Positions 8,654-15,638 of a stretch of 64,000 nucleotides of DNA are shown one piece after another; positions within the stretch are counted from its first letter, which is position 1; every line of letters begins with the position of its first letter. A program made the translations under genes and the position numbers. Source of the stretch: Streptococcus respiraculi (GTDB lineage: Bacteria > Bacillota > Bacilli > Lactobacillales > Streptococcaceae); the NCBI RefSeq assembly GCF_003595525.1, contig NZ_CP022680.1, positions 248,001 through 312,000 of the forward strand, written 5' to 3'. The notes under the pieces were generated by a model that saw nothing but the letters and a program-made list of their open reading frames with translations, was not told the DNA's origin and searched no databases.

Positions 8654-9520
8654 CTAGCGGTTTTTCAACCCTTTTTCAAAACTCGTTGAACTAGCCTGAA
8701 CAGAAATGGTTTCAAGGGTAAAAGGGTGAGTAAAGGTGAGTTTGTGGGCATGGAGCATGAGCCTACTAGCAGGAAGCGTGCTGTAGAGAGGGTCTCCGAT
8801 AATGGCATGTCCGTGATGAGAGAGATGTACTCTGATTTGATGAGTTCGTCCCGTTTCTAACCGACAGGCAACGAGGCTCGTTTTTCCCAGTGCTTTTAAT
8901 CGAGTGATATGGGTAATGGCCATTTGACCTTTTTGTGGGTCGATTACTCGTTTGCGTCTGTCATGGCGGTGGCGCCCGATTTTATCTGTTATGGTCTGTG
9001 TGTTTTTTGGGAATCGTCCTTGGCAGAGTGCAAGATATTCACGGAAAATCACCTTGTCTTCTAAGAGCCGATTGAGAATCGGCAGGATAAAAGGATTTTT
9101 GGCAAATACAATCGCACCGCTGGTCTCCATATCGAGACGATGCACGACGTAGCAGGTTTGCTGGACATAAGCGGACACATGATTGAGCAGGGCAATTTCA
9201 GTTGGCTCATTGCCGTGAGTTTTCATGCCTTCTGGCTTGTTGACTACAATCAGGTGTTCATCCTCATAGAGAACATCGACTAATTCACTTTTCCCCCAAG
9301 GAATGACTTTTTTAGGGTAATCTTCCTCATCAAAGATGAGTTCTAGTTGGTCACCTGCCGTAATCGGACTCTGCCAGTTGATGACATGCTCGTTTACACG
9401 GACGTGCTTTTTGGTGCGCAGGAAGTGGCGAATCTTGCGCGGAATTAAAAAGTAATCTTCCAAGGCTTCCTTGACCGTCATAGCCGGAAATTGTGCAGGA
9501 ATGGTAATGGTATATTTCAT
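8654..9520 (-). CDS. RluA/RluD-family pseudouridine synthase
   Basis: 288-aa RNA pseudouridine synthase. An N-terminal S4-like RNA-binding segment (about residues 10-70, PRKIRHFLRTKKHVRVN) precedes the catalytic domain with the signature HRLDMETSGAIVFAK near residue 137, whose Asp is the nucleophile. GRTHQIRVHL near residue 225 is also present. The longer in-frame start (9625) would overlap the reductase gene by 100 bp. ATG 9520, four bases after the reductase stop, gives the family length and the S4 start MKYTITIP. Target uridine (rRNA or tRNA) cannot be assigned. Confidence 0.88.
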   Translation of the reverse strand: MKYTITIPAQFPAMTVKEALEDYFLIPRKIRHFLRTKKHVRVNEHVINWQSPITAGDQLELIFDEEDYPKKVIPWGKSELVDVLYEDEHLIVVNKPEGMKTHGNEPTEIALLNHVSAYVQQTCYVVHRLDMETSGAIVFAKNPFILPILNRLLEDKVIFREYLALCQGRFPKNTQTITDKIGRHRHDRRKRVIDPQKGQMAITHITRLKALGKTSLVACRLETGRTHQIRVHLSHHGHAIIGDPLYSTLPASRLMLHAHKLTFTHPFTLETISVQASSTSFEKGLKNR

Positions 9521-9524
9521 AGGC

Positions 9525-10493
9525 TTACAAACTTGAAGAGTGCTTTGGTTGCACCTTTTCAGCTGGATTGATAAAATGCATGGCGTTGTTAACAGCCGTC
9601 GGTGCTTCGCCAAGACCCGTTGCAATCAAGTCCACTTTGCCCTCGTAAGAGCAGCAGTCGCCAACCGCATAGATACCAGGGACAGAGGTCTCTTGCTTGC
9701 TGTTGACGAGAATGCGGTTGCGCCCTAGTTTTAGTCCCCATTCTTTTAACGTTCCAACAGAAGACTTGAAGCCGTAGTTGACAAAGAGATGATCAAAATG
9801 AAGTGTCAGCTCTTCATCGCTTTTGACCTTGGTCAATTCAATAGCGGCTGCGTGACCATTTCCTCCTTGGAGAGCTTTGGGGATGTAGGGAGTATGAATC
9901 GTAACATTCGATGCTTTAAGGGCTTCGACACTATGCTCCATAGCGCGGAAATTGTCCCTACGATGTACGATTTGGGTCGTTTCAGCGATTGGCTCAAAAG
10001 CCAGTGACCAGTCCACTGCAGAATCCCCACCACCTAGGACCACCACGTTTTGACCGGCATATTGTTGGATATTGGCTACATGATAGTGAATATTGTCAAA
10101 GTCATCTGCCTGCTCCAATTCAAGCGGGCGTGGCTTGAAAGCCCCGCCTCCCATAGCGATAATAACAGCCTTTGAAGCATGCGCACCTTTTGAGGTCGTA
10201 ATGATGAAATGGTCAGCTTGTGCAATACCTATCACCGTTTCATTAAGGCAAATAGTCGTTTCAAAAGGCTCCAGCTGAGCAAGGAGATTGTCTGTTAATT
10301 CCTGTCCTGTCAAGCGAGGAAAGGCTGGGATGTCTAAAATCGTCTTTTCAGGATACAAAATAGCAGGCTGCCCACCCAGTTGAGGAAGGGAGTCAATGAT
10401 TTTCACCTTAGCCTGGCGCAAATGTGCATAAAAAGCAGTAAATAGGCCCACAGGGCCGCCTCCAATAATCGTAATATCATACAGTTCCGTCAT
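9525..10493 (-). CDS. Ferredoxin--NADP reductase, thioredoxin-reductase-like type
   Basis: 322-aa FAD/NAD(P)H oxidoreductase of the YumC/type 2 FNR family, passing electrons from NADPH to ferredoxin or flavodoxin. FAD-binding IIGGGPVGLF is near the N-terminus, NADPH-binding VVLGGGDSAVDW near residue 155, and GIYAVGDCC near residue 275. The CxxC of true thioredoxin reductases is absent, as expected for this family. The ATG at 10511 is possible, but ATG 10493 follows GAGG with 7-nt spacing and gives the usual 322-aa length. Possibly cotranscribed with the downstream pseudouridine synthase (4-bp gap). Confidence 0.9.
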   Translation of the reverse strand: MTELYDITIIGGGPVGLFTAFYAHLRQAKVKIIDSLPQLGGQPAILYPEKTILDIPAFPRLTGQELTDNLLAQLEPFETTICLNETVIGIAQADHFIITTSKGAHASKAVIIAMGGGAFKPRPLELEQADDFDNIHYHVANIQQYAGQNVVVLGGGDSAVDWSLAFEPIAETTQIVHRRDNFRAMEHSVEALKASNVTIHTPYIPKALQGGNGHAAAIELTKVKSDEELTLHFDHLFVNYGFKSSVGTLKEWGLKLGRNRILVNSKQETSVPGIYAVGDCCSYEGKVDLIATGLGEAPTAVNNAMHFINPAEKVQPKHSSSL

Positions 10494-11020
10494 TCGAATG
10501 CCTCTTTTCAATTCAGAATATTTCTATTTTACCATAATCTATCGACCAGCGCCCACATGAAAAAAACAAATGATAGCTGTCGTTCTTGAACGATTTGAAT
10601 GAGAAGTCTGTATCGCGAATCCAGCCACGAAAATTTCAAGGCTTAGACTTGAAAATGAGGATTGCTCAACAGTTTGGGAGACTGTTGAGGGTGGGGAATA
10701 CAAGCTTATATCCACACTGCTTAAGAAAGAATCAAAGTATTCATTTTAATTGAGAGTTAGTCAAAAATCCTTAGAACGGTCTCTTGTTGAGGTTTGTTGA
10801 GGCTGAATGCAAAAAAATGTAGTATAATGGTACAAAATTAAGAACCCGTATTTATAAGCGAAGTCGTTCTAATCGGGAGCTTATTTTACGATCATCAAGG
10901 TGTTTTGTTGAAGGAATACTGACTGTATTTCGAAAAAAGCAACGATGAGTAGCGAAAAATAAGCTCTGAATAGTGTTGCTGAGCTATGGATACAGGTTCT
11001 GAGTAGAAAGAGAGAGTATC
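10494..11020. other. Intergenic region between FNR and pbp2A
   Basis: No convincing gene in 527 bp. It contains two perfect hairpins of unknown role, TTTCAAG/CTTGAAA (10634-10654) and CTCAACAGT/ACTGTTGAG (10665-10689). A TATAAT box (10823-10828) probably serves pbp2A. The last 190 bp form a long pbp2A leader with an 11-bp inverted repeat. Confidence 0.6.
10795..10828 (+). promoter_or_regulatory. Probable pbp2A promoter
   Basis: TATAAT at 10823-10828 with several TTGTTG/TTGAGG candidates for the -35 box around 10794-10802, giving spacers between 17 and 20 bp. It leaves a leader of about 185 nt before pbp2A. Confidence 0.5.
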
Positions 11021-13204
11021 ATGGACCAATACGATGTAAGAGAAGATGAAGATGTAGTTGCAGAAGGTCGTCAGATGCGCCGCAGTCGGCGAAAGCCTAC
11101 AGACCACGAAGTAAAACCCAAGAAGAAATCTCGGATTCCTGAGCCTATTCGCAAATTTTGGAGAAGATATCAGCTGACCAAGATTGTCTTCATTTTGATT
11201 GGAGTAATGGTTTTGACAGTAGGAGGCTATCTGTTTTTCCTAGCCAAAACAGCTAATGTCGGAGATTTACAGGCTGCCTTAAAAGCAACGACTGTCATCT
11301 ATGACAAGGACGGCAACGAAGCAGGGGCTCTCTCTGGTCAAAAAGGGACCTATGTCGAGCTAGATGCGATTAGCCCCAACTTACAGCAGGCCGTTATTGC
11401 GACCGAGGACCGCACCTTTTATAAGAATTCGGGTATCAACTACAAGCGGACCATTCTAGCTGTTCTGACCCTAGGTCGGTCTGGAGGCGGATCGACCATT
11501 ACCCAGCAGTTGGCTAAAAATGCTTTTCTGACCCAAGACCAGACCATCAGCCGAAAGGCCAGAGAATATTTCCTAGCCCTTGAAATCAATAAAAAATACA
11601 GCAAGGAAGAGATTCTGACCATGTATCTCAACAATGCTTATTTTGGAAATGGTGTCTGGGGAGTGGAAGATGCCAGTCAGAAATACTTTGGTACCTCAGC
11701 CAGTCAACTGACAGTTGAGCAGGCAGCAGTGATTGCAGGAATGCTTAAAGGTCCTGAAATTTATAATCCGTATTATTCTGTCGAATATGCGACCAATCGG
11801 CGAAATACCGTGCTGCAAGCAATGGTGGATGCAGGCTATCTAGATCAGGCGACCGCAGATGTGGATGCCCAGATCGATTTGGCTAGTCAGCTGCATGATA
11901 CCTACGGAGGCAAGCAGAGCAATTACAGCTACCCGTCTTATTTTGACGCTGTTATGGCAGAGGCCATTGATCGATATGGTCTGAAAGAAAGTGATATTAT
12001 CAATAATGGCTACCGTATTTACACGGAGTTGGATCAAAATTCGCAGGCCAGCATGCAGCTGATTTACGATAACGAATCGCTTTTTCCAAGCTCGAACTAT
12101 GACGGCTCCTATGCCCAAGCTGCAAGTGTTGCCATGGATCCAAAAACAGGCGGTGTTCGCGCGCTGGTCGGTCGGGTCAATAGCTCAGAGAATCCAACCT
12201 TCCGCAGTTTTAACTTTGCGAGCCAGTCTGAGCGCAGTCCAGGCTCTGCCATCAAACCTCTTGTGGCCTATACTCCTGCTATTGTGGCAGGATGGTCAAT
12301 GAACAAGGAGCTAGACAATCATACGGAGACTTACGGGACCTATACGCTCCATAACTTTGACTATTCAACGTCTGAAACGGTTCCGATGTATCAAGCCTTA
12401 GCCATGTCTTACAATTTGCCTGCTGTTTCCGTTGTCAATAGCTTAGGCCTCGACAAAGCCTTTGAATACGGTAAGAAGTTTGGGCTCAACATGGAGAAGG
12501 TCGACCACGTCTTGGGAGTTGCAATCGGAAGTGGGGTGTCGACCAATCCCCTTGAAATGGCGCAAGCCTACTCAGCTTTTGCGAATGCCGGAGTGATGAA
12601 AGATGGTCACTTGATTACAAGGATTGAGACAGCGAGCGGAAAAGTCTTGGCTAAGCACAAGGAAGAAAGTAGCCGCGTCATGGATAAATCAGCGGCAGAT
12701 AAGATGACCTCGATGATGCTGGGAACCTTCACCAATGGAACTGGGGTCAATGCCGATGTTTATGGCTATACCCTTGCAGGAAAAACAGGGACAACAGAAA
12801 CCAGCTTTAATCCTAATTTGACCAATGATCAATGGATTATTGGCTATACGCCAGACTTAGTCATCAGTCAATGGGTCGGATTTGAAAAGACAGATGAGCA
12901 ACATTACATCGATGGCACTAATTCCTGGATGGCTCCGAGTGTCTTCCAAACGGTTGCTGCTTCCATCTTACCAAATACAGCTGGAACCGACTTTACAGTG
13001 GAAAATGCCTATGTTCAAAATGGGATTGAGTCACCAGCTCAGCCTGCACCAACACCAAGTACTAGTAATTACCAAGACCAAATCAAGGATATCAAGAATC
13101 GAGCTCAGAATTTGATTGACCAAACCAAGCAAGAAATTATCGATGCCAAACTTCCACAACGGGCTAAAACCCTTTGGGATAAATTCAAGAGTTGGTTTGA
13201 GTAG
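11021..13204 (+). CDS. pbp2A: Penicillin-binding protein 2A (class A, bifunctional)
   Basis: 727-aa class A PBP that polymerises and crosslinks peptidoglycan at the outer face of the membrane. A basic cytoplasmic tail (residues 1-48) is followed by one membrane segment (about 50-70). The GT51 glycosyltransferase has the catalytic region ATEDRTFY near residue 127 and STITQQLAKNAFL near 160. The transpeptidase has SPGSAIKP near residue 405 (SxxK), SYNLP near 465 (SxN type) and KTGTT near 588 (KTG). Ribosome binding site AGAGAG precedes the ATG. Length matches pneumococcal PBP2a (about 731 aa). Confidence 0.95.
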   Translation: MDQYDVREDEDVVAEGRQMRRSRRKPTDHEVKPKKKSRIPEPIRKFWRRYQLTKIVFILIGVMVLTVGGYLFFLAKTANVGDLQAALKATTVIYDKDGNEAGALSGQKGTYVELDAISPNLQQAVIATEDRTFYKNSGINYKRTILAVLTLGRSGGGSTITQQLAKNAFLTQDQTISRKAREYFLALEINKKYSKEEILTMYLNNAYFGNGVWGVEDASQKYFGTSASQLTVEQAAVIAGMLKGPEIYNPYYSVEYATNRRNTVLQAMVDAGYLDQATADVDAQIDLASQLHDTYGGKQSNYSYPSYFDAVMAEAIDRYGLKESDIINNGYRIYTELDQNSQASMQLIYDNESLFPSSNYDGSYAQAASVAMDPKTGGVRALVGRVNSSENPTFRSFNFASQSERSPGSAIKPLVAYTPAIVAGWSMNKELDNHTETYGTYTLHNFDYSTSETVPMYQALAMSYNLPAVSVVNSLGLDKAFEYGKKFGLNMEKVDHVLGVAIGSGVSTNPLEMAQAYSAFANAGVMKDGHLITRIETASGKVLAKHKEESSRVMDKSAADKMTSMMLGTFTNGTGVNADVYGYTLAGKTGTTETSFNPNLTNDQWIIGYTPDLVISQWVGFEKTDEQHYIDGTNSWMAPSVFQTVAASILPNTAGTDFTVENAYVQNGIESPAQPAPTPSTSNYQDQIKDIKNRAQNLIDQTKQEIIDAKLPQRAKTLWDKFKSWFE

Positions 13205-13233
13205 TTGCCAAATCCTAGAAAACGTGATAAAAT
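13205..13233 (+). promoter_or_regulatory. Promoter of rpmG-secE
   Basis: TTGCCA (13205-13210), 17-bp spacer, TAAAAT (13228-13233), starting directly after the pbp2A stop codon and 20 bp before the rpmG start. Confidence 0.7.
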
Positions 13234-13252
13234 GGTAAAGATGGAGGGCTTT

Positions 13253-13405
13253 ATGGTACTGAAAAAAGCAAGCCTAGCGTGTGCAGTTTGTGGATCGCGA
13301 AACTATTCGATTAAACTCTCAAGCAATCCTAAGCCGACACGATTAGAAGTAAATAAATATTGTAAACATTGTGGACAGTACACTGTCCACAAAGAAACCA
13401 GATAG
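13253..13405 (+). CDS. rpmG: 50S ribosomal protein L33
   Basis: 50-aa L33 of the zinc-ribbon (C+) type: two CxxC pairs, CAVCGS and CKHCGQ, followed by VHKETR. The longer frame from 13205 is rejected: GGAGGG stands just before ATG 13253 and the family begins with a short segment before the first Cys pair. Followed by secE, as in other streptococci. Confidence 0.92.
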   Translation: MVLKKASLACAVCGSRNYSIKLSSNPKPTRLEVNKYCKHCGQYTVHKETR

Positions 13406-13414
13406 GAGTTTGTT

Positions 13415-13591
13415 GTGAAATTTTTAAGCGATACGATACAGATTTTAAAAGGAACAACCTGGCCAACCAAAAAGCAAAGCTGGAGAGATTTTGTGTCTGT
13501 CATTCAATACACAATCTTTTTCGTAGCGATTATTTATCTTTTTGACTTGATCTTGTCTAAAGGCATTATCAGCCTGATCAATCTTTTCTAG
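13415..13591 (+). CDS. secE: Preprotein translocase subunit SecE
   Basis: 58-aa SecE, the small essential subunit that clamps SecY in the membrane. It starts with GTG at 13415, six bases after AGGAG, which itself overlaps the rpmG stop. The TTWPTKKQSWRDF amphipathic hinge is followed by one membrane helix (VIQYTIFFVAIIYLFDLIL). The gene order rpmG-secE-nusG supports the call. Confidence 0.92.
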   Translation: MKFLSDTIQILKGTTWPTKKQSWRDFVSVIQYTIFFVAIIYLFDLILSKGIISLINLF

Positions 13592-13598
13592 AAAAGAC

Positions 13599-13627
13599 TT
13601 GCAAGACGAAAATTGCCATGCTATAAT
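13599..13627 (+). promoter_or_regulatory. nusG promoter
   Basis: TTGCAA (13599-13604), 17-bp spacer, extended -10 TGCTATAAT (TATAAT 13622-13627). Transcription should start near 13634, immediately in front of a terminator-type hairpin. Confidence 0.85.
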
Positions 13628-13636
13628 GAAGAAAAG

Positions 13637-13658
13637 GAAAAAGCCTTCGGGCTTTTTT
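13637..13658 (+). terminator. UUCG-loop hairpin between secE and nusG
   Basis: AAAAAGCC-TTCG-GGCTTTTTT, a canonical intrinsic terminator with a UUCG tetraloop. It should end rpmG-secE transcripts. For transcripts from the nusG promoter it forms the very 5' end, too early for normal termination. Confidence 0.8.
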
Positions 13659-13678
13659 ATTATGAAAGGAAGAAAGCT

Positions 13679-14218
13679 ATGTTAGATAGTTTTGATAAAG
13701 GCTGGTTTGTCCTTCAAACTTATTCTGGATATGAGAATAAGGTCAAGGAAAACCTGTTGCAACGCGCCCACACCTACAATATGTTGGAAAATATCCTCCG
13801 TGTAGAAATCCCTACTCAGACCGTTCAAGTAGAGAAAAATGGTGAGGTCAAAGAAGTAGAAGAAAATCGCTTCCCGGGTTATGTCTTGGTCGAAATGGTC
13901 ATGACAGACGAAGCTTGGTTTGTTGTACGGAATACCCCGAACGTTACAGGGTTTGTCGGTTCCCACGGAAACCGTTCAAAACCAACACCGCTCTTGGAAG
14001 AAGAAATTCGTCAAATCTTGGTATCTATGGGACAAACCGTTCAAGAATTTGACATTGATGTCAAGATTGGAGATACCGTGCGCATTATCGACGGCGCCTT
14101 TACAGACTACACTGGTAAGATTACCGAAATTGATAACAACAAGGTCAAAATGGTCATCTCCATGTTTGGAAATGATACCATTGCCGAAGTGAACTTGAGC
14201 CAGATTGCAGAATTGTAA
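13679..14218 (+). CDS. nusG: Transcription termination/antitermination factor NusG
   Basis: 179-aa NusG: the N-terminal NGN domain (MLDSFDKGWFVLQTYSGYE, RFPGYVLVEM, NTPNVTGFVG) binds RNA polymerase. The C-terminal KOW domain (GDTVRIIDGAFTDYTG) contacts ribosome or NusA. The longer frame at 13613 runs through the terminator hairpin; ATG 13679 follows AAAGGAAG and gives the standard length. Confidence 0.95.
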   Translation: MLDSFDKGWFVLQTYSGYENKVKENLLQRAHTYNMLENILRVEIPTQTVQVEKNGEVKEVEENRFPGYVLVEMVMTDEAWFVVRNTPNVTGFVGSHGNRSKPTPLLEEEIRQILVSMGQTVQEFDIDVKIGDTVRIIDGAFTDYTGKITEIDNNKVKMVISMFGNDTIAEVNLSQIAEL

Positions 14219-14225
14219 GTTGGAT

Positions 14226-14268
14226 AAAAAAGAGAGAATGTGTGTCGAGCACTAGTTCTCTTTTTTGT
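14226..14268 (+). terminator. nusG terminator
   Basis: AAAAAAGAGAGAA pairs with TTCTCTTTTTT across a 17-nt loop, eight bases after the nusG stop. Confidence 0.85.
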
Positions 14269-14275
14269 TTTATGT

Positions 14276-14394
14276 TGGAAATATCGGTCTACAGACTGAT
14301 TTCATTTGTAGCAAAAAAAGCTATACTATAGTCAATCCTAAATATTTTTCATAATCTCCTTAAAACACTAGCAAATCCGCTAGTGTTTTTGTTA
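14276..14394. repeat. Structured intergenic module, copy 1
   Basis: Contains hairpin ATCGGTCT-AC-AGACTGAT (about 14283-14300), the words TATACT..AGT and AATCCTAAA-TTTTTCATAA-TCTCC, then a terminator-like hairpin AACACTAGC/GCTAGTGTT followed by TTTTGTT (14365-14392). It resembles copy 2 downstream of the DUF4298 gene, with stems that differ but remain paired. Confidence 0.6.
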
Positions 14395-14404
14395 TACTGA
14401 AACT

Positions 14405-14707
14405 ATGAATGACATCAAAAAGATCCAGGAAATGGAAGAAATCTTAAACCAAGCAGAAACAGTATTGACAAATTTGGAGCAGTCTTTAGAAGCATTTGAG
14501 CAGTTTCAACCTAGCTTAGCTAGCTTATTTGCCTACTATGAAAGCAAGGAATGGATGCGTCACTATCAAATGGATGAGGCAGGACAATTTCCGAAAAATA
14601 TGGCGCGTGGGGTATTGTCAGAAGATGCTGTTTATAATACTATAGCTCGTTATCATGAGTTGATGGAGACTATGAAAGAGGTAGGGAGAGCTGAAAATAA
14701 CAACTAA
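14405..14707 (+). CDS. DUF4298 domain protein
   Basis: 100-aa helical protein matching the DUF4298 pattern (ETVLTNLEQSLEAF, LFAYYESKEWMRHYQMDEAG, MARGVLSEDAVYN). Function unknown; it is cytoplasmic by composition. It stands alone between two copies of a structured intergenic module. Confidence 0.75.
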   Translation: MNDIKKIQEMEEILNQAETVLTNLEQSLEAFEQFQPSLASLFAYYESKEWMRHYQMDEAGQFPKNMARGVLSEDAVYNTIARYHELMETMKEVGRAENNN

Positions 14708-14712
14708 GTTAA

Positions 14713-14824
14713 AATATCCGACCTCAGACGGATGTATTTGTGATTTATTTTCTTTATACTAAAGTTAATCCTAAAATTTTTCATAAATATCTCCTGCACC
14801 AGTTGAAAGGCTGGTGTTTTTGTT
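14713..14824. repeat. Structured intergenic module, copy 2
   Basis: Same order of elements as copy 1: ATCCG/CGGAT hairpin, TATACT, AATCCTAAAA-TTTTTCATAA, ATCTCC, then CACCAG/CTGGTG hairpin with TTTTTG. Copies agree in the spacer words and differ in the stems. Confidence 0.6.
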
Positions 14825-14891
14825 TGCCTGCTGGTTGATATAATTCAAATAAAGATTCTCGTATTTCTGTCAAATCTTCAAGACCAAAAAG

Positions 14892-15320
14892 ATGAGGAAA
14901 CTTAAAGGAAACAGAGGAGTTGGAATCCTCTCTCAAACGTTAGATAAATTTGTGGAATTGAAGTATAATGATAGCGAGGGATACAAAGAGCTAAAAGACC
15001 GGGTACATTGGGGAAATGCTACTTTTCCAACTGAAAAATCGTTTGACGGTCCTTTTAATACTCATGCAAAAGAATTTGGAAATATTAGTAAAACACAGTA
15101 TCAGCAATTGGCGGCTAGTTTATTGGCAGAGCCAACGTCAGAAACTATTGTAGGCTATGAAACTGACAAAGGTCGAAGAGTACGATATGACAGAAAGAAT
15201 AATATTATAGTTATCGGAAATCGTACAGTCGGAGGTAAGTTCCGAATTAACACGATGCTAAGACCAGAGGAAGGAGAGAGTTACTATAATGAAAACTACG
15301 ACAGAGATCATCATGGTTGA
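14892..15320 (+). CDS. Orphan polymorphic-toxin tip, BECR-like nuclease (putative)
   Basis: 142 aa with no export or head domain. Residues 15-45 (KFVELKYNDSEGYKELKDRV) match the pre-toxin segment of the prophage MuF protein (KFQDLKYNDGEGYERLKDKV). The rest, with THAKEFG, SLLAEPTSETIVGY, RRVRYDRKNNIIVIG and FRINTMLRPEEG, follows the layout of barnase/EndoU/colicin E5-D/RelE-like (BECR) toxin domains found at the ends of phage head proteins. No clear ribosome binding site precedes the ATG and the frame is open only to 14850, so this looks like a detached toxin C-terminus rather than a normal gene. Family assignment is by pattern, not by search. Confidence 0.55.
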   Translation: MRKLKGNRGVGILSQTLDKFVELKYNDSEGYKELKDRVHWGNATFPTEKSFDGPFNTHAKEFGNISKTQYQQLAASLLAEPTSETIVGYETDKGRRVRYDRKNNIIVIGNRTVGGKFRINTMLRPEEGESYYNENYDRDHHG

Positions 15321-15489
15321 GGACGAGGAATGTATTCACTGTCCGGTTTGTAATAGAGTGGTTTTGTTGTTTGATGTTTGTGAATGTAATTGGCAAAATA
15401 CAGGTGAGACAACCATTGACGGTGGCCCGAATAAAATGACCTTGGCAGAAGCTAAGGTGGCCTATAAAAAAGGTCGTCCACTTTACTAA
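15289..15489 (+). CDS. CPCC-type cysteine-rich protein, putative immunity
   Basis: 66 aa. HCPVCNR then CECNW, NTGE and GGPNKMTLAEAKVAY match the CPCC cysteine-rich family (CPxC, CxxCxWExxG, GGxNxxSLxEAxxNY), often found as an immunity protein in polymorphic toxin loci. It overlaps the toxin tip by 32 bp, as toxin/immunity pairs commonly do. ATG 15289 follows AAGGAGAG at long spacing; ATG 15313 is an alternative. Confidence 0.6.
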   Translation: MKTTTEIIMVEDEECIHCPVCNRVVLLFDVCECNWQNTGETTIDGGPNKMTLAEAKVAYKKGRPLY

Positions 15490-15492
15490 TTC

Positions 15493-15522
15493 AAGCACTT
15501 GGCACAATCTAGGTGCTTTTTT
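15493..15522 (+). terminator. Terminator of the orphan toxin cassette
   Basis: AAGCAC/GTGCTT hairpin followed by TTTT. The same sequence with few changes follows the immunity gene inside the prophage (32708-32736). Confidence 0.7.
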
Positions 15523-15555
15523 GTATCCATCGAATGAGTGTCTTGATAGTAAGCG

Positions 15556-15584
15556 AAAAAGCCCGTAAAACCGGGCTTTTTCTT
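15556..15584. terminator. Bidirectional terminator at the left prophage border
   Basis: AAAAAGCCCG-taaaac-CGGGCTTTTT, perfect 10-bp stem (15556-15565, 15572-15581), 10 bp outside the attL core. Confidence 0.85.
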
Positions 15585-15591
15585 GTATATG

Positions 15592-15608
15592 AAGGCGGTA
15601 GACGGATT
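15592..15608. other. attL core
   Basis: 17-bp copy of the tRNA-Cys 3' end left on the host side after integration; the matching copy is at 48381-48397. Confidence 0.9.
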
Positions 15609-15638
15609 ATATATCCTTTATATAACAGGTTTTAAGGG

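Noticed and set aside
14892..15320. Reading the 142-aa frame as an ordinary chromosomal gene
   Set aside because: No good ribosome site, no N-terminal domain, and clear similarity of its start to the middle of the phage MuF protein; better explained as an orphan toxin tip.
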